A stretch of 12,286 bases of DNA from an uncultured bacterium (GCA_900556295.1 USOK01000025.1:1-12286), one strand, 5' to 3'; numbered from the stretch's first letter, positions 1 through 8,103 are shown. Translations and numbers: made by a program. Notes: generated from the sequence alone by a model not told the origin.

Positions 1-282
1 GTTGCAACAAAGACGATTGACACAATCAAAGAGGTTCAAGATGGCAAAATTATAAGAACAATTGACAGAGCAAAACTGTATAATACACAGACACCACAGG
101 CTTTTCAATATGATTTGATAAAAGATGCGCATATAAAATTATATGGACAAAATTTTACTGATGATGCCGGAATGCTTGAGGCGCTTGGACAAACTGTTTA
201 TATTCTAAATGGAAGTTACAAAAACATCAAAATTACAACCCAAAACGATATTGAAATCGCAAAAGTTTATTTGAGTGAATAA
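1..282 (+). CDS. ispD: 2-C-methyl-D-erythritol 4-phosphate cytidylyltransferase, C-terminal part
   Basis: Frame 1 is open from the first base to a TAA at 280-282, giving 93 residues with no start inside the window, so the 5' part lies to the left. The visible sequence has the IspD C-terminal signature: DTIKEV, then TIDR, then QTPQAF, then a TDDAG segment, and finally NIKITTQNDIEIAK. In known IspD proteins QTPQ and the TD(D/E)A segment lie around the active site, and the NIKIT motif precedes the last helix. The enzyme couples MEP to CTP in the cytosol, giving CDP-methylerythritol in the MEP isoprenoid pathway. The 20-bp gap to the converging gene shows no obvious terminator hairpin. Family assignment is confident; the missing N-terminus (CTP-binding loop) cannot be checked. 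Confidence 0.9.
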   Translation, partial: VATKTIDTIKEVQDGKIIRTIDRAKLYNTQTPQAFQYDLIKDAHIKLYGQNFTDDAGMLEALGQTVYILNGSYKNIKITTQNDIEIAKVYLSE

Positions 283-302
283 GTGCAATTATGTAATATT
301 AA

Positions 303-3300
303 TTAATGACCTCTTTTAGCCAATGCAGCAATACATTTTCTGTATTTTTTATTTTTTTTGAGCGCTTTTTTTGCACCTTCTCTAACAGGAATAGCACTTT
401 GAGGACGTTTCCGTTGGTCTTGTTGTTTGCCGTTGTTCATATTCATAACACCAGTAACACCTTGGATAGTTTTACCAGCAACATCTATAATTTTTCCTTT
501 AGTTTCAGCATTTTTAGCGTTGTGTTCTGAAATTAGTGCCATTTTATCTTTGTAATCGCCACGTTTTTTTAGTTCTGCAGAAAATTTATCAGCAGCATTT
601 TTATCATCCATTTCTTGTGCAAATTCTAGTCTTTCTGCAAGTTCTTCGTCGCTAATATCTGCGTACTCTTTAGAAGCGCCATTTTCTGTCATATTCTTTT
701 TAGCATCTTTATCAAGATTGCTTTCTTCTGCCTTTGTTTTTTGATCTTCTCTTGCTTCTTTAGCTTCTTTTAATTGCTCTTTTGGAGTTTTTTCTTTTTC
801 TTCTTGTTTTGCTGTTGTTTTAGAATTTTTATCTGTTAAATCTTTGTTTTCTTCTGTTTTAATGGTTTGTTCAGCTTTTTGGATTTCTGCTTTAGCTTTG
901 CTTTCTTCTGTTTCTTTTTTCTGTTCTTCTTTAGTTTTTTCGCTTTCAGTTTTGTTGCTTTTAGAATCGGTCTTGTCTTTACTATTAGTGTCATTATTGT
1001 TTTCTGTAGATTCTGTTTTTTCTTTAGTTTCTTTGTTTTCTTCGTTCTTTTCAGAAGCTTTGTTCATTTTGTTGTCAGCTAGCATTCCGATAGATGCAGC
1101 CATGCTTATTGCGCCACCAACAGCTCCAAGAACTGATGCAAATTTACTATCACTTCCAAATGAAGTCATAAGCTGGCTGGTTGATGACATTGCGGAACCA
1201 ACTACACTGCCAATTTTAGCGATTTGTCCAAATGTCCCAGATTGTCCAAGTGAGCCAAGTGTAGATGCAGCACTTGTTATAGCAGATGCAGCACCTGCAA
1301 TTGCTGAAATCTTGCTAAATACACCGCTTGCTTCTTTGCCTTGTACGGCTCTGATATTGTTAACCATATCAGCAGAAGATGCTACAACATTTAGACCAGA
1401 TGTAACTGCACCAAGAACACCGCCGGCTGCGCTTCCAACTCCAACTTGACTAGATGCAACTGTAATTGCAGCTTGACCAATTGACATTAAAGCTGCAGTT
1501 AAATTGCCGTTTGCTAAGTTGATTACGCCTTTAGTTACACCACAAGCAGCAACTCCGTAAGTACCGATTGCAACCATAACTTCACCAACTGCATGTGTCC
1601 ATGGGCTTAATAATAGAATAGTACCTGTTGACAGTGTAATTGAGAATTGGTTTTCTGCAATTCCAACTGCGCCTAATTGTTTAGCTAATTTCTTTTGCTT
1701 GTCTTGTTCTTTCTTTTCAGCTTCTTTGTTTTTCTTTTCAATTACTTTTGTTTTCTTAGTAACTTTCTTTTGAGTTACTTTTGTTGATTTTTGAAGTTTT
1801 TTGATTTTAGTTCTGTTTCTTGTAATAACTCTTCCGCTTGCTTCAAAACTTACTCCAATTTCATTCAATCTTGCATCATTGCTAGCAATTTTATCAGCAT
1901 TAGAAGTTTGTGTTGCATTGCCTTGTGTAGCAGTGCTTCCCGTAGTTGTAGCTTGTTGAGCTGATTGAGTATCAGCTTGAGCTACTGTGTTTGAACTTTG
2001 ACCTTGAATCTGAGCTTGACGTTGAGCGTTCATATCTTCTGTAGTAAGTTGTTCATTTTCTGCAACGATAGCTTCATATTCGGCAACCATTTCTTCTTGT
2101 TTTTTTGCAGCTCTTTCAGATTCTTTTGTCATTTTGATGATTTCTTTTTCATCTTTTTTCAATTGTTTTGTTAGTTTTTTTGTTTCTTTTTCAAGTTCTT
2201 TAGTTGTTTTGTCTGTATCTTTTTTTACATTTTCAGAATCTTTAGAAGAATCTTTTGCGCTATTTTTAGCTTTGTCAACAGTATCTTGAGCTTTATCATC
2301 TGTCATTTCTTCTTTTTTAGAGCCTGATTTCTTTGAAGATGTTGATGTTGTTGCAGAAGCAGCTGTATTAACTTCTTTTTCTTCCGGTGTTTCTGTTTTG
2401 TTGTTTGAAGAAACAGTAGGTTGAGCTTTTGATACTGCTTTTTCAACACTGTTTGTAGAAGATTGGATTTCAGAAGTTTTTATTTTTGCAATTGGAGTAG
2501 CAGCACCTGTCACAGAACCTTCTGAAGTAGATTCTGTAGTTTTTGCAGATGTTGTTTGTTGTGCCGGTGCGCTTTGTGTTGCAGGAGCAGTAGTTGCTTC
2601 CGGTTGTGAAGTTGTACCAGTAACGTCTGTGCCATCAGCAGTATCTTGTGCTCCCTCTTCTGTGTTGCCTGCTGTTTGATCTTGTTCTGCTTGTTTGTTT
2701 GAATCGTAAGTTGATTGAGTTGTTTCTTCGCCAGTGATTGAAGAAATCATTGCGTCTGCTTGGTTTAAACCTTCAATTGCAGAAGTTTCGTTTCTTATAG
2801 CTCTTGTAGTTGCTTTGTCTGCAATTTTAGGAGTTGGCAAGCTACCTACGATTTGTGCGCTAAAGCCGATTGCTGTGCTAATTGAGCCCTTTGTAAAGTT
2901 TTTAAAGCCTTTTTTGAATTGTAAAGATGCAATTTGTTTCAAGCCAACGATAACTCTGTACTTACCCATCTTAGTAAGAGTTTCACCTGATTTGTCTGTA
3001 AAGTTCAAAGCTTCTTTGTCTTGAGGAATTTCTTTTTCTTTGTATTCAGTATTTGCTTCAAGGTTTTGGTTTTCAGAAGGGACTGCTGAAGAAATTCTTG
3101 ATTTTTCTTTGTTTGTTTTGTTTTTGAATTCGTCAATAGAAGATTGAGCAGCTTCTTTCAATTCGCCAATTCTTTGGTTGTTTGTTTGAATACTTGATTT
3201 AAGATTTTCAACTTCTTTTTTATCAGATTCGCTCATACCGTTTTGGTCGTCTGAATTTTTGTTATTTTGTCCGTTGATTTCCTTATCAAGTTCATCACCT

Positions 3301-4961
3301 GATTTGCCTGTCAATTTTTCTAGTTTGTCTTTGGCTTCCTTGTTTTCTTGTTCAAGTTTAGCGATTTCTTCTTCACGTTTAGCTTCTTCGTCTTGGTATC
3401 GTTTGATAATTCTTTTGATTTTGTAGTTTGCATATTTAGCAAATTTCTTGTCGCCGATAGCGTCGTTGTTGTTTCTGATAGCTTTTACGGTTTGTTTTGT
3501 TAGGTCGGAGTGAATATGTCCGCCTTCTTTGATTAATTCTTTTACGTTTTCGTCGTTAATGATGAAATCTTCTGCTTCAGTTGTTGAAGGATCTTTAGTT
3601 TCTTCTTCAGCTTTTGGATTATATTCGTTCTCGTTTTCAACTGTATCTTCAGGCTTGTCAGATGCTGGGGTGTCAGCCTCTTGAGTATTTGTTTCTGCTA
3701 CAGGAACATCGCCTTCAGCATTTTGGAGTTCGCTTGATGAAAGAACGCTGTTTTGAACACCAAGAATTTCTGCGATATCGCTTACTGAATGAGTTGTATC
3801 TGTAGAATATTCTTTGGTCTCGTTACCAACTTTGTTTGCTTCTTTTGCAAGGTTTTTACCTTGAGCCATAGCCATGATTGTTCCGATGAAACCGATTTCG
3901 TGAGAAACAGTTTGAGATGTCATTTTGTAATTTGTTTGAGAAGTGTAATCTGCTAATGTATCACCGATTTCGATAGTTTCTTCTGCAAGTTTTTCACCAA
4001 GAACTGCAAGAATGTTGATATCGTTCAAAGATCTTGCAATTTCATTTTTGTCGAATTGCATATCGTCTTTGTTGTTTTTATCTTCTAACATTCCTGTGAT
4101 TTGAGCGTAGCGTTTAGCTTCTGAATCAGATAGTGCTTCTCCGTTGTTAACTTTGTTTTGAAGTGTTCTCCACTCTCTTAATTGAGATTCGTATTCATCA
4201 AGAGATTTTTTCTGATTTTCAACTTTTTTCTTAAAGTTTTTTTCTTGTCTTTGTTTTTCAGGCAAAAGGTCATTGATTTTGTCACTAATTTTGTTATTAG
4301 TGTCGTTACATTTTTCAATTTTCTTTTTAGCTTTAGGAATAAGGTCTAAGTAAGGTTCTTTTTCTGTAGTTTCGTCATCTCCTTCTTCTGCTGGATCGTT
4401 ACTACCTTCTACATTTGTACCTGTTGTTTGTAAAATTGAGTTTGCAAGGTCTACTATATCTTGTGGAATATCAACACCATCTTCAAACATAGAAATAATT
4501 TCTTCAGCAGAATAACCTGACCATTGTGGGTCAAGAATTTTACCAGATTTTTTTGCATAAGCTTCGATGGTATATTTGATATTAATGCTGTTTGATTTTA
4601 GCGCAGAAGCTCCTGTTGCGTAAACATTAGCTGTAGTCTTAGTTTTTTCCCATTTGATAGAACCATCAGCTTGTTTTACTTTTGTACTTTTTTTAGAGCT
4701 TAAATTTTTAGTACCTTTTACTACAAGGTTACCGTTTTCATCAGCTTCTAATTTCCCGCTATAATCTAGTCCATAACCGTTTGGAGTTATGATTTCGTAA
4801 CCTGTTTCGTCTTTGTAGAATTTTTCGAAATCAAGCATAGCGTCACTATCCAATTGAGAGTATAGGCGTAATGCCTCAGAATAGCTGATAATTTCGCCAT
4901 TCACATAAAGATAGTAGTCTTGAAATATTTTAAATTTGTTTGGTAGACTTTCTACTTGCAT
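303..4961 (-). CDS. Giant 1552-residue coiled-coil protein with a hydrophobic Ala/Gly/Ser-rich block; function unknown
   Basis: I do not recognise this protein. The ATG at 4961 is preceded by AAAGGAAAAGGG at a suitable distance, and the frame runs unbroken to TAA at 303-305. Residues 1-180 look globular, and no signal peptide is visible. About 205-300, 500-640 and 895-985 are charged and look like coiled coils. Acidic or Thr/Ser/Gln-rich linkers (for example about 760-880) separate them. About 1044-1095 is strongly Lys-rich. Residues 1097-1293 are largely hydrophobic, rich in Ala, Gly, Ser and Val, with three ~30-residue repeats. About 1294-1500 is Lys/Glu-rich again, and the C-terminus is basic. 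Cysteine is very rare. Coiled coils ahead of small-residue hydrophobic helices recall secreted pore-forming or translocator proteins and phage tape measures, but no secretion or phage genes are adjacent, so this is only resemblance. It stands alone, convergent with ispD. A structural or surface role is equally possible. Confidence 0.85.
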   Translation of the reverse strand: MQVESLPNKFKIFQDYYLYVNGEIISYSEALRLYSQLDSDAMLDFEKFYKDETGYEIITPNGYGLDYSGKLEADENGNLVVKGTKNLSSKKSTKVKQADGSIKWEKTKTTANVYATGASALKSNSINIKYTIEAYAKKSGKILDPQWSGYSAEEIISMFEDGVDIPQDIVDLANSILQTTGTNVEGSNDPAEEGDDETTEKEPYLDLIPKAKKKIEKCNDTNNKISDKINDLLPEKQRQEKNFKKKVENQKKSLDEYESQLREWRTLQNKVNNGEALSDSEAKRYAQITGMLEDKNNKDDMQFDKNEIARSLNDINILAVLGEKLAEETIEIGDTLADYTSQTNYKMTSQTVSHEIGFIGTIMAMAQGKNLAKEANKVGNETKEYSTDTTHSVSDIAEILGVQNSVLSSSELQNAEGDVPVAETNTQEADTPASDKPEDTVENENEYNPKAEEETKDPSTTEAEDFIINDENVKELIKEGGHIHSDLTKQTVKAIRNNNDAIGDKKFAKYANYKIKRIIKRYQDEEAKREEEIAKLEQENKEAKDKLEKLTGKSGDELDKEINGQNNKNSDDQNGMSESDKKEVENLKSSIQTNNQRIGELKEAAQSSIDEFKNKTNKEKSRISSAVPSENQNLEANTEYKEKEIPQDKEALNFTDKSGETLTKMGKYRVIVGLKQIASLQFKKGFKNFTKGSISTAIGFSAQIVGSLPTPKIADKATTRAIRNETSAIEGLNQADAMISSITGEETTQSTYDSNKQAEQDQTAGNTEEGAQDTADGTDVTGTTSQPEATTAPATQSAPAQQTTSAKTTESTSEGSVTGAATPIAKIKTSEIQSSTNSVEKAVSKAQPTVSSNNKTETPEEKEVNTAASATTSTSSKKSGSKKEEMTDDKAQDTVDKAKNSAKDSSKDSENVKKDTDKTTKELEKETKKLTKQLKKDEKEIIKMTKESERAAKKQEEMVAEYEAIVAENEQLTTEDMNAQRQAQIQGQSSNTVAQADTQSAQQATTTGSTATQGNATQTSNADKIASNDARLNEIGVSFEASGRVITRNRTKIKKLQKSTKVTQKKVTKKTKVIEKKNKEAEKKEQDKQKKLAKQLGAVGIAENQFSITLSTGTILLLSPWTHAVGEVMVAIGTYGVAACGVTKGVINLANGNLTAALMSIGQAAITVASSQVGVGSAAGGVLGAVTSGLNVVASSADMVNNIRAVQGKEASGVFSKISAIAGAASAITSAASTLGSLGQSGTFGQIAKIGSVVGSAMSSTSQLMTSFGSDSKFASVLGAVGGAISMAASIGMLADNKMNKASEKNEENKETKEKTESTENNNDTNSKDKTDSKSNKTESEKTKEEQKKETEESKAKAEIQKAEQTIKTEENKDLTDKNSKTTAKQEEKEKTPKEQLKEAKEAREDQKTKAEESNLDKDAKKNMTENGASKEYADISDEELAERLEFAQEMDDKNAADKFSAELKKRGDYKDKMALISEHNAKNAETKGKIIDVAGKTIQGVTGVMNMNNGKQQDQRKRPQSAIPVREGAKKALKKNKKYRKCIAALAKRGH
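1056..1319 (-). repeat. Three degenerate ~30-residue repeats inside the giant protein
   Basis: Within the hydrophobic block, units begin at F1215 (FSKISAIAGAASAIT), F1244 (FGQIAKIGSVVGSAM) and F1274 (FASVLGAVGGAISM). They share the pattern F-x-x-I/V-x-x-I/V-G/A followed by small residues and a Leu/Met about 20 residues in. Spacing is 29 and 30 residues. The alignment is by eye. Alanine-rich composition alone can mimic repeats, so homology between units is moderately likely, not certain. Confidence 0.5.
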
Positions 4962-4966
4962 AGTGA

Positions 4967-4984
4967 CCCTTTTCCTTTAGTATA
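4967..4984 (-). promoter_or_regulatory. Putative -10 box and ribosome binding site of the giant gene
   Basis: Reading leftwards, TATACT (4984-4979) is followed directly by AAAGGAAAAGGG (4978-4967) and the ATG at 4961. If the -10 is real, the leader would be only about 11 nt and the G-rich stretch would overlap the start of the transcript. No good -35 is visible at 16-18 nt, so the promoter call is weak. The ribosome binding site supports the chosen start. Confidence 0.4.
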
Positions 4985-5055
4985 ATTAACGGGTAATTTG
5001 CAAGATTTCTTTAACTTTTTAACAGTTGTGTTAAGAAAAGTTTACATTTTATTTG

Positions 5056-5166
5056 AGTTACTAAGTTACTGAGGCACTAGGGCACTAGAGCATATAGCTC
5101 GCTTAGTTTGAATATATATTTTGGCGAAGCCTGAAAAGAACTTAGCGTCCTAGTATCCTAGTAACT
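5056..5166. repeat. Palindromic element with arms of 8-nt tandem units (type A)
   Basis: The left arm (5056-5087) is four 8-nt units: AGTTACTA, AGTTACTG, AGGCACTA, GGGCACTA. The reverse complement of the right arm (5141-5166) reads AGTTACTA, GGATACTA, GGACGCTA, AG. The arms match at 19 of 26 positions as an inverted repeat. The centre holds two small hairpins, GAGC-ATATA-GCTC (5088-5100) and GGC-GAA-GCC (5123-5131). It contains no reading frame of note and fills the gap between trxA and the giant gene, downstream of trxA. It looks like a non-coding mobile or amplified repeat (REP/MITE-like), but no other copy is visible here. Confidence 0.6.
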
Positions 5167-5172
5167 TTCTCT

Positions 5173-5496
5173 CTACAAATGCTTCTCAATATTTCCAATA
5201 ATAGTTGACTTAGGCATAAGTCCGACGAGTCTTTCTAAAGCTTTCCCGTTTTTAAAAACTAAAAGGCTTGGGAGTCCGCTTATTGCGTAGTCTTGAGCTG
5301 TTTTTATATTTTCGTCTGTATTAATTTTAACAAATTTTACTTTGCCTGTGAATTCAGATGCCACTTCTTCTAAAACGGGACTGAGCTTCCTGCATGGCCC
5401 ACACCATGGTGCCCAAAAATCAACAACTACAGGCTGTTCAGAGTTTAGGACTTCTTGTTCAAAATTTGAGTCTGTTATTTCAATTGCGTTTGACAT
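5173..5496 (-). CDS. trxA: Thioredoxin
   Basis: This 107-residue protein matches the usual length of a single-domain cytosolic thioredoxin, the general dithiol reductant for ribonucleotide reductase, peroxiredoxins and other substrates. The redox motif WCGPC is at residues 31-35, with the buried Asp at 26 (VVDFWAPW) and the cis-Pro loop at 74-78 (GLPSL). The residue before the cis-proline is Leu rather than the commoner Ile or Thr. The FKNGK turn and a shortened final helix complete the fold. The ATG at 5496 follows GAAGGAGA at about 7 nt spacing. It is transcribed away from the exonuclease gene. A different palindromic repeat lies on each side, and the upstream one sits between the gene and any distant promoter, so it is likely in the leader or promoter region. 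I see no partner reductase gene nearby. Confidence 0.96.
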   Translation of the reverse strand: MSNAIEITDSNFEQEVLNSEQPVVVDFWAPWCGPCRKLSPVLEEVASEFTGKVKFVKINTDENIKTAQDYAISGLPSLLVFKNGKALERLVGLMPKSTIIGNIEKHL

Positions 5497-5514
5497 GGTT
5501 GATCTCCTTCTTTA

Positions 5515-5630
5515 AGTGAAAAGTGAGACGTGAAACGTGAAAAGACCGTTACAGGTGCTTACGCACCAAAGTTATTTTCGAGCAAAGCGAGCTAAATGAA
5601 CTTTTCACTTCTCACTTCTCACTTTTCACT
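5515..5630. repeat. Palindromic element with arms of 7-nt tandem units (type B)
   Basis: The left arm (5515-5544) reads AGTGAAA, AGTGAGA, CGTGAAA, CGTGAAA, AG. The reverse complement of the right arm (5601-5630) reads AGTGAAA, AGTGAGA, AGTGAGA, AGTGAAA, AG. The arms match at 27 of 30 positions, so the transcript could form a long stem. The centre contains a clean hairpin GGTGC-TTAC-GCACC (5554-5567) and a direct repeat CGAGC (5579-5583 and 5590-5594). It lies in the divergent gap between trxA and the exonuclease gene, starting 18 nt upstream of the trxA ATG, so any trxA transcript starting beyond it would carry it in the leader. Confidence 0.7.
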
Positions 5631-5659
5631 CTCTACCATACCACATAATTTATTTTTGT

Positions 5660-5667
5660 GCTATCAT
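5660..5667 (+). promoter_or_regulatory. Putative extended -10 promoter for the exonuclease-transporter pair
   Basis: TGC followed by TATCAT (5662-5667) fits an extended -10 element. No convincing -35 is visible, as is common for extended -10 promoters. Transcription would start near 5674, giving a leader of about 22 nt that contains AGGGATAGGA before the ATG at 5696. Confidence 0.45.
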
Positions 5668-5695
5668 CTAATCAGAACTCTATAGGGATAGGAAA

Positions 5696-6613
5696 ATGGC
5701 TAGGAAAAAAGTAATAGAAATTGTTTTAGACACAGAAACAACTGGATTAGATTATACAAAAGAAAAGATGGTTGAATTTGCCGCAGTGAGGCTTGAAAAT
5801 GGTAAGATTAAAGATGAGTTTCAAACTTTAATCAATCCTGAACAGCATATTAGAAAATCTAGTATCGCAATTCACGGAATTACGCCTGATATGGTTGCGG
5901 ACGCACCGACGGAAGCTGAGGCAATGCCGAAGATTTTGGAATTTATCGGCGATTATCCGATTGTTGCACATAATTGTATTTTTGATTATTCATTTTTAAA
6001 TGAAGCGAGCTTGCGTACTACAGGGAAAGAATTGAATAACCCGAGAATTGACTCTCAACAGATGTTTAAAGAAGTTTATCCGGATTTATTTTCACACGGA
6101 TTGGACGCTTTGACGGAAAGATTTCATGTTGAACTTAAAAACCACCACCGTGCAATGGCTGACACTATGGGGCTTGCGCTTGCTTATCCGAAATTGAAAA
6201 AGTTGTACTTCCAAAAATACGATTGGGAAGTTAAGCAGTTGGATAATGTGGAATACTTGTTTGAAAGATTTTTGAGAATTCAACAGACTGTAACGACTTT
6301 GCAGTCCGAATTACAGGATTTGAAGTCTGTGTTTAAATTGTATTTTGAACAGGGTGGTGAGCCGATTATTGCACAAACCGGTGAAACTCTTGTTTACAAC
6401 TCAAAACAATCTTTTGGTTATGATTTACATCAGATTAAAGATGTTTTGGAAGAGGTTGGGGCTTTTGATAAAGCAGTAAAACTTAATACCGGTTTTATCG
6501 ACAGATTGGTAGGTGGTTGTAGGCTTGATGAGGGGAAAAGAGAAATCATCAAAGAAGCTCGTCACGAAATTAATGAAACAAGAAATATTCAAGTTATAAA
6601 AGCAGGGAAATAG
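5696..6613 (+). CDS. DEDDh-family (DnaQ/polC epsilon-like) 3'-5' exonuclease with a C-terminal extension
   Basis: The 305-residue protein starts with an RNase T/DnaQ exonuclease domain (about 6-170). Exo I is LDTETTG with D12 and E14, Exo II is VAHNCIFD with D97, and Exo III is HHRAMADT with H151 and D156. All four acidic residues and the histidine of the two-metal DEDDh site are present, so 3'-5' hydrolysis of nucleic acid is expected. Residues 170-305 form a helical, charged region I do not recognise, containing a QTVTTLQSELQDLKSV coil and a second block near FDKAVKLNTGFIDRLVGG. Stand-alone epsilon subunits are usually about 180-245 residues, so the tail is extra. It may bind a partner or substrate. 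The ATG at 5696 follows AGGGATAGGA. The transporter gene begins 26 nt downstream and is probably co-transcribed. It could be a proofreading subunit or a repair or RNA-processing nuclease. Confidence 0.88.
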   Translation: MARKKVIEIVLDTETTGLDYTKEKMVEFAAVRLENGKIKDEFQTLINPEQHIRKSSIAIHGITPDMVADAPTEAEAMPKILEFIGDYPIVAHNCIFDYSFLNEASLRTTGKELNNPRIDSQQMFKEVYPDLFSHGLDALTERFHVELKNHHRAMADTMGLALAYPKLKKLYFQKYDWEVKQLDNVEYLFERFLRIQQTVTTLQSELQDLKSVFKLYFEQGGEPIIAQTGETLVYNSKQSFGYDLHQIKDVLEEVGAFDKAVKLNTGFIDRLVGGCRLDEGKREIIKEARHEINETRNIQVIKAGK

Positions 6614-6639
6614 AAAATAGTAGGAAATAAGGGAAAATT

Positions 6640-8052
6640 ATGTTAGGAAATTTTGCACAATTTTTTAAAGAACCTCCGGTAAAAGAAACTATTCAGGATC
6701 CGGAAAAGGTTAAAAGCATGTATTCTCATTGGCGATTGAGAATATTTTATGCTTGTTTTATCGGTTACACAATTTTTTATTTATGTAAGAAAAATATCGC
6801 TGTTGCACTCCCCGGGATTATGGACGAATTCGGCTATTCAGCTACTGAATTAGGCCTTTTGGGAAGTTCTCTTTATTTGACTTATGGTGTCGGTAAATTT
6901 GTAAACGGCGTTTTGGCTGACGGGTCTGATGTTAGAAAATTCTTCCCGACAGCGTTGTTGATGACAGCACTTGCAAACATTTTGTTCGCACTTGCTCCAA
7001 ACTTTGTTAATATGCTTGGGCTTGACCCAAAAATGACCGCAATGGTTTTGTTGTGGGTTTTGGCATTTTTGTGGGGTGTTAGTGGTTGGTTCCAATCAGC
7101 TGGTTTTCCTGCAGTTGCAAAAAGTTTGACTTATTGGTACTCAAACTCTGAACGTGGTACAAAATGGTCATTGTGGTCTTGTTCTCACCAAACAGGAACA
7201 TTTTTGAGTTTCATTTTGGCTGGTCACATTGCAGCTCACTTCGGTTGGAGAGCAGCATTTTTAGTTCCAGGAACTTTGGCTGTAATCACTGCTTTGTGGT
7301 TGTTTGAAAGACTTCGTGACAGGCCGCAATCTCTTGGGTTGCCTGACGTTGAAGTTTACAGAGAAGAACCTGTCAAAGAAAAATCAGAAGCTGAACAAAA
7401 AGAAGAAGACGATATGTCTTATGTTCAAATCTTCAAAAAATATGTATTATGTAACAAAACTCTTTGGTTGCTTGCGATTGCGTACGTTTTCGTTTACATC
7501 ATCAGATTTGGTGCAGAGGACTGGATGATTATGTACTTGAAAAACGCTAAAAACATTGAACTTCAAGACGCAACAAACATGATTGCTTCATTACCTTTGG
7601 TAGGTATTTGCGGAACAGTTTGTGCAGGTTTGATTTCAGATAAATTGTTCAAGGGTAAAAGAGCTCCTGTAAACTTGATTTACTTAATCGGTGTAATTTT
7701 TGCGATTATTGCGTTGAAATTCAACACTATTGCAAACTTGAACTACGTAATTATCGGCTTGCTAGGTGCATTCACTTACGGCCCTCAAATGATGATTGGC
7801 GGACTTTGTGCAGTAGAAAGCAGTTCAAAGAAAGTTGCATCAGCAGCATCAGGTTTCACCGGAACTTTCGGTTACATCGGTGCATTTTTGTCAGCAACAG
7901 GTACAGGTTTCCTTGTTGATAAATTGGGCTCAAACGGGAATCAAAACTGGGACGGTGCAATATACTTCTGGTTAGCATCAGGCGTAATTTGTTTAATCAT
8001 TTGTACAATTCTTGCAATTGATGAATACAAAAAAGATGCTAAAAAAGCGTAA
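6640..8052 (+). CDS. MFS transporter of the organophosphate:phosphate antiporter family (GlpT/UhpT/UhpC-like)
   Basis: This 470-residue integral membrane protein has about 12 hydrophobic segments arranged 6+6 around a charged cytoplasmic loop (about 222-265). Family markers include FIGYTIFYLCKKNIAVALP in helix 1, a W-rich segment with ERGTKWSLWS (171-180), the RDRPQSLGLP motif at 226-235 (GlpT has a similar TPQSxGLP), and RFGAEDWMIMYL at 289-300 (GlpT: YGxxDWxPTYL). Members exchange a phosphorylated three-carbon or hexose compound for inorganic phosphate, or sense it (UhpC). The exact substrate cannot be read from sequence; glycerol-3-phosphate or hexose phosphate are the usual choices. The ATG at 6640 is preceded by AATAAGGGA. 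No glycerol- or sugar-phosphate enzymes or two-component regulators are adjacent. A strong terminator follows. Confidence 0.88.
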   Translation: MLGNFAQFFKEPPVKETIQDPEKVKSMYSHWRLRIFYACFIGYTIFYLCKKNIAVALPGIMDEFGYSATELGLLGSSLYLTYGVGKFVNGVLADGSDVRKFFPTALLMTALANILFALAPNFVNMLGLDPKMTAMVLLWVLAFLWGVSGWFQSAGFPAVAKSLTYWYSNSERGTKWSLWSCSHQTGTFLSFILAGHIAAHFGWRAAFLVPGTLAVITALWLFERLRDRPQSLGLPDVEVYREEPVKEKSEAEQKEEDDMSYVQIFKKYVLCNKTLWLLAIAYVFVYIIRFGAEDWMIMYLKNAKNIELQDATNMIASLPLVGICGTVCAGLISDKLFKGKRAPVNLIYLIGVIFAIIALKFNTIANLNYVIIGLLGAFTYGPQMMIGGLCAVESSSKKVASAASGFTGTFGYIGAFLSATGTGFLVDKLGSNGNQNWDGAIYFWLASGVICLIICTILAIDEYKKDAKKA

Positions 8053-8074
8053 AACAAAACCAAAATAATTTTTT

Positions 8075-8103
8075 AAAGAACGGTGTAAAAACCGTTCTTT
8101 TTT
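8075..8103 (+). terminator. Rho-independent terminator after the transporter gene
   Basis: AAAGAACGGT (8075-8084) pairs perfectly with ACCGTTCTTT (8091-8100) around a 6-nt loop, and more T follow. It lies 22 nt after the stop codon of the transporter gene and ends about 35 nt before the gmk ATG, separating the two transcripts. Confidence 0.9.

Noticed and set aside
844..1449. 201-codon plus-strand open frame
   Set aside because: It lies opposite the giant gene, has hydrophobic low-complexity content typical of an antisense of Lys/Glu/Ser/Ala-rich coding DNA, and lacks a ribosome binding site.
2734..3024. 96-codon plus-strand open frame
   Set aside because: Antisense shadow of the giant gene with no family resemblance or start signal.
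303..4961. Phage tape-measure protein as a firm call for the giant gene
   Set aside because: No phage structural, lysis or packaging gene is adjacent, and coiled coil plus hydrophobic block is not specific.
5056..5630. CRISPR array made of the short repeats around trxA
   Set aside because: Units are 7-8 nt, contiguous without spacers and inverted between arms, and no cas gene is present.
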